Positions 24,194 to 34,518 are shown, numbered from the stretch's first letter. The stretch: DNA of 64,000 nucleotides from Bacteroidales bacterium (GCA_023229245.1 JALNZU010000007.1:1-64000), one strand, 5' to 3'. Notes: generated by a model from the sequence alone, not told the origin. A program made the numbers and translations.

Positions 24194-26278
24194 ATGAACA
24201 TTGTATTTGATCATTCCGTCTGGTATCTGATTCCGGCTTTAGCAACCGGAACAGTATATGCGTTACTCCTATATTATCGCAATAAAAATCAGCAATTCAG
24301 TAAAAGCGAAATACGATGGCTGTTTGTACTACGATTTGTGTTAGTCAGCCTGTTGACTATGCTTTTACTGCATCCTAACATCAGGCAACAGAAAAAACTC
24401 GTTGAACCACCTATCATAGTAGTAGCACACGACAATTCAGAGTCTATGGTCATGGGGCCTGATAGTTTATTGCTCAAACAACTTATGCCAGCACGATTCG
24501 ATAGTTTAATTGCCCTGCTTTCAACTGATTATCGTGTTGACTCCTACACCTTTGATAAGGAAGCTGTTTTATCCGACAACCTGAATTTCACAGGCTATAG
24601 AACAGATATCTCCTCCCTTTTCGCTAACTTACAAACAGCATATTATAATCGAAACCTGGCAGCTATTGTAGTGTTGACCGATGGTATCAACAATCATGGC
24701 ATTCCACCTGACTTAATGGCGGGCATCAGGAAAACGCCTGTTTATACCATAGGCACAGGTGATACAGTAATACGCCCTGACGTGAGTATCACCGACCTAC
24801 GGCATAACAAAATCGTTTTTCAGGAGACAAGCTTTCCAGTAGAGCTTACAATAAAAGCACAAAAAGCTGACGGCAGAGTACTGCATATCACCCTTTTTAT
24901 GGGTAGCGAAAAAATCGACGAAGCTGTAGTGACAGCCTCTGGCGATTCGTATTCGCACAGCCTGATATTCAAGGTAGATGCTACCGAAAGCGGAAGAAAA
25001 AAATTAACTGCCATAGTTGAACCAATTGAAGGCGAACAAAACCAGGCCAACAACCAATGGCAGTCATATGTGGATATCTTACAAGACCAATCGGAGATAT
25101 TGATCCTTGCCCGAGCACCACATCCCGATATTGCTGCAATACGTTCTGTGATAGATGATCAACACAAGATAAGTGTGCAGTATATCACCAAATGGAAAGC
25201 TGTTGAGACAAAAAAATACAATCTGCTTATCCTGCATGACCTGCCTGCTTTGGGCATGCCTACAGCTTCATTAGAATCGTTCCTCACCGAGCATCCCGAC
25301 CTTCCGATTTGGGTCATCATAGGCCCGAAAACTGAGCTTAGTGTGCTGAACCGTTTCACCAGCGGAATTCAATTTAGCGATAGAAGTACCGGACTTATTG
25401 ACATTCTTCCAATTATCGAACCCAACTTCAGCTTGTTTTCAATAGAAAGCTTTCGGCATGAACGTATCATGCGTTTCCCTGCCCTGATTACTCCGTTGTT
25501 GGAGATCAATCTTCCGTTAAATCATACGAGTTTGCTTTATCAGCGTATCAGAGGTGTGGCTACTTCTTATCCCATGCTTGGCTTCATGGAGGATGCAAAC
25601 AGGCGCATGGCTTATCTGACAGGTACAGGACTTTGGCGCTGGCGTATAGCTGACTACAGCCAAAACGGTAATCATGAAACTTTTCACGAACTGATCAGTA
25701 AGACCATGACTTATCTGATGGTCAAAACCGATACACGGCCTTTACGCATCATGGCCGAAGCCAGCTACCTCACTCAGGACGACATAGGTTTCAGAGCCGA
25801 GTTATACAACCCTTCTATGGAAATGGTGAATGAACCAGACCTGCATCTGAACATTATCCACCTGGAAGAAGGAACATCATACGATTATGTCTTTTCGCGT
25901 AGTGATCATGCCTATCAGCTTCATCTTGGCAAGCTGCCGGCAGGAAGCTATACGTACACTGCAGAAACTGTACTTGGTGGCAAAAAACTATCAACCGAAG
26001 GTGATTTTGTAATCATAAGCAGTACTATAGAATCACAAGAGCTCGTTGCCAACCATGAGTTGCTCAGGCGATTAGCAAGTCAAAGCGGAGGACGTTTCTT
26101 GAAATATCCCGACTGGAAGCAGATTCAACCATTGTTACATCAAGACCAACGAATTGCCTCAACTGTATCTTTCACACAAAACTATTCACCTCTGATAACA
26201 AAATGGTGGCTTCCATGTCTGTTACTTTTATTGATAACAGTAGAATGGCTCTTGCGAAAAGCAAGTGGTAATTATTAA
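24194..26278 (+). CDS. Membrane-anchored VWA-like protein
   Basis: A 694-residue protein not recognised by name. Two N-terminal membrane segments (WYLIPALATGTVYALLLYY and FVLVSLLTMLLL) and one near the C-terminus (WWLPCLLLLLITVEWLL) frame a large periplasmic part. After the second segment VVAHDNSESM gives the DxSxS metal-site motif of von Willebrand A domains, and VVLTDGINNHG fits the later VWA strand. The middle resembles the glutamine-amidotransferase-like fold seen in similar proteins. A membrane-helix/VWA layout like this occurs in BatA-type and related envelope proteins. The frame opens nine codons earlier, but ATG 24194 begins just before the membrane helix. Confidence 0.75.
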   Translation: MNIVFDHSVWYLIPALATGTVYALLLYYRNKNQQFSKSEIRWLFVLRFVLVSLLTMLLLHPNIRQQKKLVEPPIIVVAHDNSESMVMGPDSLLLKQLMPARFDSLIALLSTDYRVDSYTFDKEAVLSDNLNFTGYRTDISSLFANLQTAYYNRNLAAIVVLTDGINNHGIPPDLMAGIRKTPVYTIGTGDTVIRPDVSITDLRHNKIVFQETSFPVELTIKAQKADGRVLHITLFMGSEKIDEAVVTASGDSYSHSLIFKVDATESGRKKLTAIVEPIEGEQNQANNQWQSYVDILQDQSEILILARAPHPDIAAIRSVIDDQHKISVQYITKWKAVETKKYNLLILHDLPALGMPTASLESFLTEHPDLPIWVIIGPKTELSVLNRFTSGIQFSDRSTGLIDILPIIEPNFSLFSIESFRHERIMRFPALITPLLEINLPLNHTSLLYQRIRGVATSYPMLGFMEDANRRMAYLTGTGLWRWRIADYSQNGNHETFHELISKTMTYLMVKTDTRPLRIMAEASYLTQDDIGFRAELYNPSMEMVNEPDLHLNIIHLEEGTSYDYVFSRSDHAYQLHLGKLPAGSYTYTAETVLGGKKLSTEGDFVIISSTIESQELVANHELLRRLASQSGGRFLKYPDWKQIQPLLHQDQRIASTVSFTQNYSPLITKWWLPCLLLLLITVEWLLRKASGNY

Positions 26279-26360
26279 ATCATCAAAAATTTTATCACAT
26301 GATTGTGATTGCCAGAACGCCCAAAGCTTGTTTTTCTTTTCAATACGTTAAGTTTTATTG

Positions 26361-26368
26361 TACATTTG
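26361..26368 (+). promoter_or_regulatory. Promoter element upstream of the PpiD-like gene
   Basis: TACATTTG is a perfect TAnnTTTG element, placing transcription start near 26375, about 22 bases before ATG 26397. It overlaps the first in-frame ATG at 26358, which rules that codon out as the start if this promoter is the one used. Confidence 0.6.
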
Positions 26369-26396
26369 CACCCGATTTCAAACAAAGAGAATTAAT

Positions 26397-28502
26397 ATGG
26401 CCGTAATTGGAAAAATCAGACAACGTTCAGGTCTATTGGTCGTTGTAATAGGCGTTGCCTTGGCAGCTTTTGTGTTAGGTGATTTTGCCAGAAGCAGCAA
26501 ACGTCCAACACCCAATATTGGAGTGATCAATGGTGAAAATATCAGTATTCAGGATTTCAATCGTAAATTTGATGAACAGGTAGAAAACACTCGTCAACAA
26601 AGAGGCGAAGACCGTTTGTCGCAGGATGAGCTGTTCAGGATACGTGAATCAACATGGAGCCAATTAGTACAGCAACAGATAATGGATGAAGAATACAAAA
26701 AGCTTGGGTTAGTACTCACTGCTGAAGAATTGTTCGAACAGGTACAAGGGCCTGATCCGCATCAGGCGATAATTCAAAACTTTACCGATCCTGAAACAGG
26801 GCAGTACAACAGGGATTTAGTGATAAACTATCTGCAAAACTTAGACAATATGGGTCAGGCAGCAAAAAATCAGTGGATAGTTTTCGAACGATATATCAAA
26901 GACGACAGGCTGCGTACTAAATATCAGACATTAGTCTCAAGGAGTTATCATATGCCAAAAGCTTTTGCACAGCTCTTGTATCATGAGAAAAACGATAAAG
27001 CCGAGCTTGAGTTTGCAGCCATACGCTACAGCAATTTATCTGATACATTAGTCAGCCTGACTGATGCAGACTACAAAGCTTTTTACGATCAGCATAAAAA
27101 GACGTACGATAGGGAAGCACAACGGGATATCGAATATTTGGTGTTCGAGGTCAAAGCTTCCGAAGAGGATATGGAGCACGCAAAAGAATATGTAGAAAGC
27201 CTGATAGACGAGTTGAGGTTAACTCAGCATATTGAATCATTCGTCAACAATAATTCTGAAACCCCATACAATCCACAGTGGTTTGGAAAAGGAGAAGTAT
27301 CGCCTGCCATAGAGGAGCTGATGTTTGAAGCAGAGCCAGGATTTGTATATGGTCCTTATTTTGAAGATGACAACTATAAGATAGCCCGGTTGGTTGATAC
27401 AGATTACAGATCCGACTCATTAAAAGCATCCCACATCTTGATTGCGTATAGCGGTGCGTTGAGAAGCGAGCAGAGTCGTAGTGTTGCAGAGGCTAAATCG
27501 CTTGCCGACAGCCTGTTGGCAGTAGTTCAAAAACGTCCGACAGCATTGGAAGAATTAGCCAGAGAATTTTCCGACGATTCAAGTGTAGAAATGAACAGCG
27601 GAGACCTTGGCTGGTTCCAGTCAGGGCAAATGGTAGCCCCATTTGAAAAATTTGTCGTAGAAAATCCTGTCGGAAGTATAGGTCTTGTAGAAACAGACTT
27701 TGGATTTCACATCATTAAGGTTACCGATAAAAACAAAGCCGACAGAAAAATACAATTAGCTATCATCACCCGTGAAGCTTCCCCATCAAGCCTTACATAT
27801 CAACATGTGTTTTCAAAAGCCAGTAAGTTTGCAGCAGAAAATAAAACGCTTGAACAGTTTAATCAAACTATAGAAGACGAAGGCTTGAATAAACGCATTG
27901 CACCTGCTTTACGCCTGACCTCGAACAGAATCCCGGGAATTGATAACCCACGACAGATCATTCGCTGGGCCTTTGACGAGAAGACCAAAGCAGGTGAGCT
28001 TTCGACTATATTCGACTTAGACAATATGTTCGTTATTGCCGCATTAACAAAAAAATCGGATAAAGGCATACCTGAATTAGAAATGATCAAGGAACAGATA
28101 GAACCATTAGTACGCAATAAGAAAAAAGGCGACTATTTAGTTCAGAAGATGAATGAGATGGATAAAGACCTGCAAAAGGTAGCCGACACCTATCAGGTAG
28201 AAATTGAACAATTAGATGATCTGAACTTTGATTCGAGAATGTTTTCAGGCTATGGGCAAGAAAATATCGCTATCGGAACTGTCTTCACTATGAATGAAGG
28301 TGAAGTGAGGGCTGTAGCCGGCTCTAACTCAGCTTTTCTGCTTAAACTCAAGGCCATCCATAAAGCTGATGAAACCGACGATATTTCTGCTATAGTAAAC
28401 GAACAACGCACTACATTCCAAAACTCAATCAGAGGAAATGCAAGCTATCGTGCTATAGAAAAAATCTCAGTGATAGAAGACAACAGACTATTGTTCTACT
28501 GA
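26397..28502 (+). CDS. PpiD/SurA-like periplasmic peptidyl-prolyl isomerase
   Basis: A 701-residue envelope foldase. One N-terminal membrane anchor (LLVVVIGVALAAFVLGDFA) is followed by the SurA-type N-terminal chaperone region (GVINGENISIQDFNRKFDEQ), and a parvulin domain about residues 340-445 reads ASHILIAYSG, LAREFSDDSSVEMNSGDLGWF and FGFHIIKVTD. A second, more diverged region follows. Such proteins help outer-membrane and secreted proteins fold. The start is set by the promoter at 26361 and by MAVIGKIRQRSG, the usual family N-terminus. A strong terminator follows the stop. Confidence 0.9.
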   Translation: MAVIGKIRQRSGLLVVVIGVALAAFVLGDFARSSKRPTPNIGVINGENISIQDFNRKFDEQVENTRQQRGEDRLSQDELFRIRESTWSQLVQQQIMDEEYKKLGLVLTAEELFEQVQGPDPHQAIIQNFTDPETGQYNRDLVINYLQNLDNMGQAAKNQWIVFERYIKDDRLRTKYQTLVSRSYHMPKAFAQLLYHEKNDKAELEFAAIRYSNLSDTLVSLTDADYKAFYDQHKKTYDREAQRDIEYLVFEVKASEEDMEHAKEYVESLIDELRLTQHIESFVNNNSETPYNPQWFGKGEVSPAIEELMFEAEPGFVYGPYFEDDNYKIARLVDTDYRSDSLKASHILIAYSGALRSEQSRSVAEAKSLADSLLAVVQKRPTALEELAREFSDDSSVEMNSGDLGWFQSGQMVAPFEKFVVENPVGSIGLVETDFGFHIIKVTDKNKADRKIQLAIITREASPSSLTYQHVFSKASKFAAENKTLEQFNQTIEDEGLNKRIAPALRLTSNRIPGIDNPRQIIRWAFDEKTKAGELSTIFDLDNMFVIAALTKKSDKGIPELEMIKEQIEPLVRNKKKGDYLVQKMNEMDKDLQKVADTYQVEIEQLDDLNFDSRMFSGYGQENIAIGTVFTMNEGEVRAVAGSNSAFLLKLKAIHKADETDDISAIVNEQRTTFQNSIRGNASYRAIEKISVIEDNRLLFY

Positions 28503-28527
28503 TCTGACTATCACACATAAAGCATTG

Positions 28528-28560
28528 AAAAAGCCGCTCAAATTAAAAGCGGCTTTTTTA
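28528..28560 (+). terminator. Terminator after the PpiD-like gene
   Basis: AAAAAGCCGCT (28528-28538) pairs with AGCGGCTTTTT (28548-28558) around a 9-base loop and continues into T residues. Confidence 0.9.
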
Positions 28561-28631
28561 TTGATCGCTAAAGCAAATAAAGCTAGCTCACATAGTTTTA
28601 GTAATTTCGCGATGCGACTAAACATCAGACA

Positions 28632-29111
28632 GTGATACAAAAAAAAAGCCTTACTAACTCCCTTTCTATAGACGATATTATGCCTATTGGCATCAATACC
28701 GTACTACCAGATTATAAGTTAGCTTACTTTCTGAACGCTGCCCTTGGTATCGACCTAAAGAAAACCACTGATTTTATTGGTATCGAACAAGAAACTTTCT
28801 CTTTTTATATACATGATGAAGGAGAACACAAAAACATCTTTAACCTGCTCAAATGTACAAAAGCCGGTATCCGGCTGCTCCCTGCCAAACTGCATACAGA
28901 TTATCTGATGGTGATTCGTAACCCGGTATCTGAACAACGGTTACAACATCTGGTCTCATCCATGAGAAAAATAAAAGAAATATTTTCTGTCTTTGAGCTT
29001 GACCTCCATAAAAACAAAGAACTTATTCCACTGTTAGAGCAGATTGAATTTCACGAAATGGCAGTCTTACGCCAGCAACCTCCTGGCAAAACAGGAGAAA
29101 CAATAAAATAA
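28632..29111 (+). CDS. IPExxxVDY-like family protein
   Basis: A 159-residue protein of unknown function. The segment DYKLAYFLNAALGIDLKKTTDF and the position just upstream of pyruvate kinase fit the small IPExxxVDY family found in Bacteroidota, although I could not see the naming motif in clean form. The start is GTG at 28632: no in-frame ATG precedes the conserved region, and a -7-like TAATTTCG at 28602-28609 lies just upstream. The GTG overlaps the stop of a 7-codon ORF (ATG 28612) as GTGA, which would allow translational coupling. Confidence 0.65.
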   Translation: MIQKKSLTNSLSIDDIMPIGINTVLPDYKLAYFLNAALGIDLKKTTDFIGIEQETFSFYIHDEGEHKNIFNLLKCTKAGIRLLPAKLHTDYLMVIRNPVSEQRLQHLVSSMRKIKEIFSVFELDLHKNKELIPLLEQIEFHEMAVLRQQPPGKTGETIK

Positions 29112-29253
29112 GAGCTCTTATGATGTGCTAAACAATCTCGCACCGTTAGTTGTTTTATTGAATTGTAAGACAGCAATTGCCGGATAATAATCCTATGATT
29201 AGATCAATCAAACGAGTTTTTAAAACCTATTTATTCACAAATCAACTTCCATT

Positions 29254-30681
29254 ATGAAGACAAAAATTATTGCCACTATAGGCCCTTCTTCTTTGGATGA
29301 AACCATACTTCGTAAAATGGCTTTCGCCGGATTAGATGTATGTCGTTTGAATTTTTCTCATGGCCATCAGAACGATCATCGTGCTGTTATTGAGACTATT
29401 CACAAATTAAACCGTGAGCATAACTGGTTGATCAGTATCATGGCTGATTTACAAGGCCCCAAGATCCGTTTGGGTGAGCTCAAGGAAGACTCTATTACGC
29501 TCAAAGCCGGCGACCGTATAATATTTTGCACAGAAGCAGTATCCGGCACCTGCGACAGGGTCTCTATCAGTTATAACACGTTTCCAGCTGATGTAAGACC
29601 CGGGGAAACTATTTTGGTTGACGATGGAAAATACCAGTTTAAAGTGGTTGAAACCAATTCTAAAAACGAGGTAGTAATGGAAGCTCTTGCTGATACCACT
29701 CTATTTCCCCGCAAAGGTGTCAACCTGCCCGACAGTCAGGTCAGCTTGCCCTCACTTACTACAAAAGATATACTTGATTTAGAATTTGTATTAGATTTAG
29801 GAGTACAATGGATTGCACTCTCGTTTGTCCGTAGCGCTATTGACATACACATACTTCGCAGCCGCATTGATGCCCATGAAGCTATCCATAAACCAAAAAT
29901 CATTGCTAAAATAGAAAAGCCTCAAGCTGTCAATGATATTGATGCAATCATAGAAGCAGCTGATGCAGTGATGATAGCCCGTGGTGATTTGGGAGTAGAA
30001 ATCCCTATGGAAACAGTTCCTATGATACAAAAGACCATCATCCGCAAATGTCAGCAAGCAGGTAAACCTGTTATTGTAGCCACTCAGATGATGGAAGGTA
30101 TGATAGATAACATACGACCGACGCGTGCGGAAGTGAATGATGTGGCTAACTCAGTACTGGATGGTGCCGATGCACTAATGCTAAGCGCCGAAACTTCTAT
30201 CGGAAAATATCCGGTGGAAACAGTAGAGACTATGCAAAAAATCATCTCTCAAATCGAAACGGATGAGTATATCTATCATGTCCATAACGATTACCGGCTG
30301 TCGAAAAACGACAGCTTCCTGTTCGATGCGGTATTGTTCAACGCCATTGAACTGTCGAAGATCACACAAGCCGAAGCAATAGTAGTGGTATCCCATTCAG
30401 GCTATTCGGCTTTCCGGTTGGCAAGCTACCGGCCTAAAGCAAAATTGTTCGTGTTCTCAAATAATAACCACCTGCTTTCCAGCTTAAACATGGTATGGGG
30501 AATACAAGGCTTTCACGATGAAACTATTGACACTGCCGAACATATCATGCAGCGAATCAATAAGTATTTACTCGATCATGGGCATCTCACTGCCGGACAG
30601 AAGATCATCAACGTACTCAGCACGCCAGTATGGAAAGCAGGCTCATCCAACACCATTCGACTAAGCAGGGCGGGAGAATAA
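29254..30681 (+). CDS. pyk: Pyruvate kinase
   Basis: Pyruvate kinase makes pyruvate and ATP from phosphoenolpyruvate and ADP. The 475-residue protein shows TIGPSSLDE near the start, LNFSHGHQNDH, DLQGPKIRLG, the active site IIAKIEKPQAV with the catalytic Lys, MIARGDLGVEIPME and VIVATQMMEGMI. The C-terminal effector domain is present and the length is usual. It follows the IPExxxVDY-like gene by 142 bases. No terminator was recognised before pheT. Confidence 0.97.
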   Translation: MKTKIIATIGPSSLDETILRKMAFAGLDVCRLNFSHGHQNDHRAVIETIHKLNREHNWLISIMADLQGPKIRLGELKEDSITLKAGDRIIFCTEAVSGTCDRVSISYNTFPADVRPGETILVDDGKYQFKVVETNSKNEVVMEALADTTLFPRKGVNLPDSQVSLPSLTTKDILDLEFVLDLGVQWIALSFVRSAIDIHILRSRIDAHEAIHKPKIIAKIEKPQAVNDIDAIIEAADAVMIARGDLGVEIPMETVPMIQKTIIRKCQQAGKPVIVATQMMEGMIDNIRPTRAEVNDVANSVLDGADALMLSAETSIGKYPVETVETMQKIISQIETDEYIYHVHNDYRLSKNDSFLFDAVLFNAIELSKITQAEAIVVVSHSGYSAFRLASYRPKAKLFVFSNNNHLLSSLNMVWGIQGFHDETIDTAEHIMQRINKYLLDHGHLTAGQKIINVLSTPVWKAGSSNTIRLSRAGE

Positions 30682-30771
30682 CTGCTGAACAAGAAAAAAA
30701 ATCAATAGCTGACAGCAATTGTTTAATGAAAGTGTTTCAAGGTGACGACTGCCATATTGACATAATTTCAG

Positions 30772-30779
30772 TAATTTTG
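30772..30779 (+). promoter_or_regulatory. Promoter element upstream of pheT
   Basis: TAATTTTG matches TAnnTTTG and lies 24 bases before the pheT ATG. No convincing -33 element is present at the right distance. Confidence 0.5.
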
Positions 30780-30802
30780 CGTCCCCTTATAATAGTTCGT
30801 TT

Positions 30803-33265
30803 ATGAAAGTATCTTATAACTGGTTAAAACAATATCTGGCTATAGACATCAATCCCGATGCCGTTGCACATTTACTGACTTCCATCGGATTAGAGGTAGA
30901 GGAAATAACTGCCTTCGAATCGGTGAGAGGTGGCTTAAAAGGTGTAGTAACGGGCAAAGTATTAGAGTGTAGCAGACATCCGAATGCCGAAAGACTGCAT
31001 CTTACAAAAGTTGATATAGGCGAATCGGAACCGCTCTCTATCGTATGTGGAGCCCCTAATGTGGCTGTCGGACAAAAGGTATTGGTAGCAAAGGTAGGTA
31101 CTACTCTTTATGCGGATAATAGTTCATTCGAAATAAAAAAAACCAAAATAAGAGGGGAAGTGTCAGAAGGCATGATATGCTCTGAAAAAGAACTATGTAT
31201 AGGTGAATCCCACGAAGGTATCAAAGTATTAGACGATAAAACGATAATCGGACTACCAGCTTCCGATTATTTTCAGATTGAGACAGATACAATATTTGAG
31301 GTAGCCATAACACCCAACCGCTCGGATGCCACCTCCCATATTGGTGTTGCAAGAGATCTGACTGCAGCGCTGAATCATAGAAACGCAACCAGAGAATACA
31401 GCTTAAAAATTCCATCGGTAGAGGAATTTAAAATCGATAATCATCAACTTGACATCGATATAGAAATTGCCAATCCAGATGCTTGTTTGCGTTACTCGGG
31501 CCTCACTATCAGTAATCTGAAGGTGGGTCAATCACCCGATTGGCTCAAAAACAAGCTGCAATCCATTGGATTACGGCCGGTTAACTCAGTAGTTGACATC
31601 ACAAACTACGTATTATTCGAAACCGGGCAACCACTGCATGCTTTCGATGCAAACGCTATCACACAAGGTAAAGTAGTGGTTCAAACACTTGCAGAAGGTA
31701 CTCCTTTCGTTACATTGGATGGGATAGAACGCAAACTCACCAAACATGATCTGATGATATGCAACGGTAACACTCCTATGTGTATAGGAGGTGTGTTTGG
31801 TGGGCTTAATTCGGGAGTAACCGAAGAGACTACTGCCATCTTTTTGGAAAGTGCGTGTTTTGAATCAAAAAGTATTCGTAAAACTGCTCGCCATCACGGA
31901 TTACACACCGATGCCTCATTTCGTTTTGAACGAGGCAGCGATCCGGAGATGACCATTTATGCTCTCAAACGAGCAGCTATACTGATTCAGCAAATTGCAG
32001 GAGGACAAATCAGCTCAGAGATCAAAGACTTGTATCCCGGCAAACAAACACCTAAAGAAGTAGAGCTGAAAATCAACTATTTAAACAAAATAGCCGGGCA
32101 AAATATCCCTAAGGAAGCAAGCACGACTATACTGTCAGACTTAGGGATAGAACTGCTTGACAGCAACAACACTACTGCACTATTTCGGATACCGAGCTAT
32201 AAAGTGGATGTGTATCGACCTGCCGATTTAGTAGAAGAAGTGCTAAGGGTGTTTGGTTACGACCAAATTGCTATTCCTGAAAAGCTGAATGCTTCTGTCA
32301 CCAATACAAAGGGATATGATCCGGACAAGATACAACACTCTGTTGCGGATATGCTGGCTTCTATGGGATTACACGAGATCATGAATAACTCGCTTATACC
32401 ATCAGACTGGACACATCATCACCCTGCTTTCAAGGCAAACAAAAATGTAGGCATGCTCAATCCATTGAGTAAAGATCTGAACGTGTTAAGACAAAGTCTG
32501 TTGTTTGGAGGCCTGCACACTATCGAACATAATCAAAACCGTAAGCACAGCGATTTGAAATTGTTTGAATTCGGGAAGGTTTATACACGTCAAGCAGTAC
32601 AACATACTGATAGCGACCCACTTAAAGCGTATCATGAACAGCTTGAATTAGCGATTTTTATCACTGGCTTAAAAGAACCCGAAAACTGGAACAACAATAA
32701 TAAAGAAGTAGATTTCTTCGATCTGAAATTCTATGTAGAAGCCATACTCAAAAAATTAAGAATATCAAACACTGCACTGAAAACTGAAACGATTGAAGAT
32801 TCATTGTTTGAATATGGAACACGTTTGCACGCAGAAAATGTGGCACTCATCAGCATGGGAAAGCTTACCAAAGAAACCCTGAAGCAGTTCGATATAAAAA
32901 AAACCGTATATTATGCTTCTATATGCTGGGAACAACTGATGAGGTTGCTACCGGAGCATGCCATTAGTTATCTGCCTCTGCCAAAATATCCGGCCGTACG
33001 TCGTGATTTAGCTTTAGTAGTTGACAAATCGGTGACGTTTAGCGAGATAGAATCTATTGCTAAGCAGACCGAAAAAAAAATACTGAAGGACATGCATATA
33101 TTCGACATATATGAAGGCGAAAAGATAGCGGCAGGAAAAAAATCGTATGCGGTCAGTTTCACCTTGCTTGACGAGAAAAAAACACTCACCGATCCGGTGA
33201 TCGAGAAGAGCATGCAACGCTTGCTTCAAGCTTTTGAGCAACAATTGGGAGCGATTTTACGTTAA
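30803..33265 (+). CDS. pheT: Phenylalanine-tRNA ligase beta subunit
   Basis: PheT forms the alpha2-beta2 enzyme that loads phenylalanine on its tRNA. The 820-residue protein shows, in order, the tRNA-binding domain (GVVTGKVLECSRHPNAERLHLTKV in part), the B3/4 editing domain (ITNYVLFETGQPLHAFDA), the B5 domain, the catalytic-like core (NPLSKDLNVLRQSLL) and the C-terminal anticodon-binding FDX-ACB domain (YPAVRRDLALVVD). The length is normal. The alpha subunit gene pheS is not in the window, so the two genes are separate here. A sigma-54 activator gene follows after 32 bases. Confidence 0.97.
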   Translation: MKVSYNWLKQYLAIDINPDAVAHLLTSIGLEVEEITAFESVRGGLKGVVTGKVLECSRHPNAERLHLTKVDIGESEPLSIVCGAPNVAVGQKVLVAKVGTTLYADNSSFEIKKTKIRGEVSEGMICSEKELCIGESHEGIKVLDDKTIIGLPASDYFQIETDTIFEVAITPNRSDATSHIGVARDLTAALNHRNATREYSLKIPSVEEFKIDNHQLDIDIEIANPDACLRYSGLTISNLKVGQSPDWLKNKLQSIGLRPVNSVVDITNYVLFETGQPLHAFDANAITQGKVVVQTLAEGTPFVTLDGIERKLTKHDLMICNGNTPMCIGGVFGGLNSGVTEETTAIFLESACFESKSIRKTARHHGLHTDASFRFERGSDPEMTIYALKRAAILIQQIAGGQISSEIKDLYPGKQTPKEVELKINYLNKIAGQNIPKEASTTILSDLGIELLDSNNTTALFRIPSYKVDVYRPADLVEEVLRVFGYDQIAIPEKLNASVTNTKGYDPDKIQHSVADMLASMGLHEIMNNSLIPSDWTHHHPAFKANKNVGMLNPLSKDLNVLRQSLLFGGLHTIEHNQNRKHSDLKLFEFGKVYTRQAVQHTDSDPLKAYHEQLELAIFITGLKEPENWNNNNKEVDFFDLKFYVEAILKKLRISNTALKTETIEDSLFEYGTRLHAENVALISMGKLTKETLKQFDIKKTVYYASICWEQLMRLLPEHAISYLPLPKYPAVRRDLALVVDKSVTFSEIESIAKQTEKKILKDMHIFDIYEGEKIAAGKKSYAVSFTLLDEKKTLTDPVIEKSMQRLLQAFEQQLGAILR

Positions 33266-33297
33266 TAAAAAGAAGACATTAATTGTTATATACTGGT

Positions 33298-34518
33298 ATG
33301 GATATTCAACTAATCAAACAACGATTTGGTATTATCGGGCACGACCGTTTCTTAGAGCGTGCCATACAGGTAGCTGTTCAGGTTGCACCTACCGATCTTA
33401 CTGTTTTGATTTCGGGGGAGAGCGGTACCGGGAAAGAAGTGTTTCCACAAATCATTCACCAGTCGAGTGCCCGCAAGCATGGCCCATATATAGCCGTAAA
33501 CTGCGGCGCCATACCAGAAGGTACAATTGATTCGGAACTTTTCGGACATGAAAAAGGCAGCTTTACTGGTGCACACGAAGCCCGAAAAGGATATTTTGAA
33601 GTGGTTGACGGTGGAACGATCTTTTTAGACGAAGTGGCAGAGTTGCCCCCTTCCACACAAGTACGCCTGTTGCGTGTATTGGAAAGTGGTGAATTCCTTA
33701 AGGTAGGCTCCTCAAAAGTGATAAAAACCGACGTCAGAGTAGTGGCAGCAACCAATGTTAATATACCCGAAGCTATCGCATCAGGCAAGTTTCGACAAGA
33801 CCTCTACTACAGACTTAATACAGTACCCATACTGATCCCGCCACTGCGCGAACGGAAAGGAGATATAGTGATGCTGTTTAAAAAATTCGCCATTGATTTT
33901 GCCGAAAAATATCGCATGCCCGTCCTACAACTGATGCCAGATGCTGTAGAGTTCTTAGAAAAATATCGCTGGCCGGGTAACATACGGCAATTGAAAAATT
34001 TGGCAGAGCAAATCAGTATCATTGAAAAAAACCGAGAAATTAACGCAGTCATTTTGGCACAATATATCCCTAGCGAGCCTATTAGCTCACTTCCGGTTTT
34101 GTATTCAAAACATAAAGAAGATGAAAAACTTTCGGAACGCGATATATTATATAAGGTACTGTTCGATATGAAACGAGATTTGATGGAATTGAAAAAAACA
34201 GTGGAAGGCATCACCGGCAGTGAAGCCTATGAATCAATTTTACACCATGGCGCAAGTCAACTGATCAATCCAATCATTAAAGAACCTGGCAGCAGACAGG
34301 AAAGATTTGAAGATTTTGAGATCGCACAAACTGATATCGAAGATTTTCATCCATCCGAAGAGGTTACCGAAAGCCTCTCATTGCAAAAGAAAGAAATAGA
34401 CTTGATTATCAAGGCGTTGGAAAAATATAATGGCAAACGCAAACAAGCAGCTCAAGAATTAGGTATAAGCGAACGAACCTTATATAGAAAAATAAAAGAG
34501 CATAATATCAACCTCTAA
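33298..34518 (+). CDS. Sigma-54-dependent activator without sensor domain
   Basis: A 406-residue enhancer-binding protein for RNA polymerase carrying sigma-54. The AAA+ domain begins almost at the N-terminus: Walker A GESGTGKEVF, the sigma-contacting loop GSFTGAHEA, Walker B GGTIFLDEVAEL and the arginine-finger region RQDLYYRLN. A linker of about 100 charged residues leads to a Fis-type helix-turn-helix (KQAAQELGISERTLYRKI). There is no receiver, GAF or PAS domain, so activity is not set by an attached sensor. The gene leads a co-directional group with lptE, a TPR-like gene and secG, 10-11 bases apart. ATG 33298 is preferred to 33283. Confidence 0.93.
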   Translation: MDIQLIKQRFGIIGHDRFLERAIQVAVQVAPTDLTVLISGESGTGKEVFPQIIHQSSARKHGPYIAVNCGAIPEGTIDSELFGHEKGSFTGAHEARKGYFEVVDGGTIFLDEVAELPPSTQVRLLRVLESGEFLKVGSSKVIKTDVRVVAATNVNIPEAIASGKFRQDLYYRLNTVPILIPPLRERKGDIVMLFKKFAIDFAEKYRMPVLQLMPDAVEFLEKYRWPGNIRQLKNLAEQISIIEKNREINAVILAQYIPSEPISSLPVLYSKHKEDEKLSERDILYKVLFDMKRDLMELKKTVEGITGSEAYESILHHGASQLINPIIKEPGSRQERFEDFEIAQTDIEDFHPSEEVTESLSLQKKEIDLIIKALEKYNGKRKQAAQELGISERTLYRKIKEHNINL

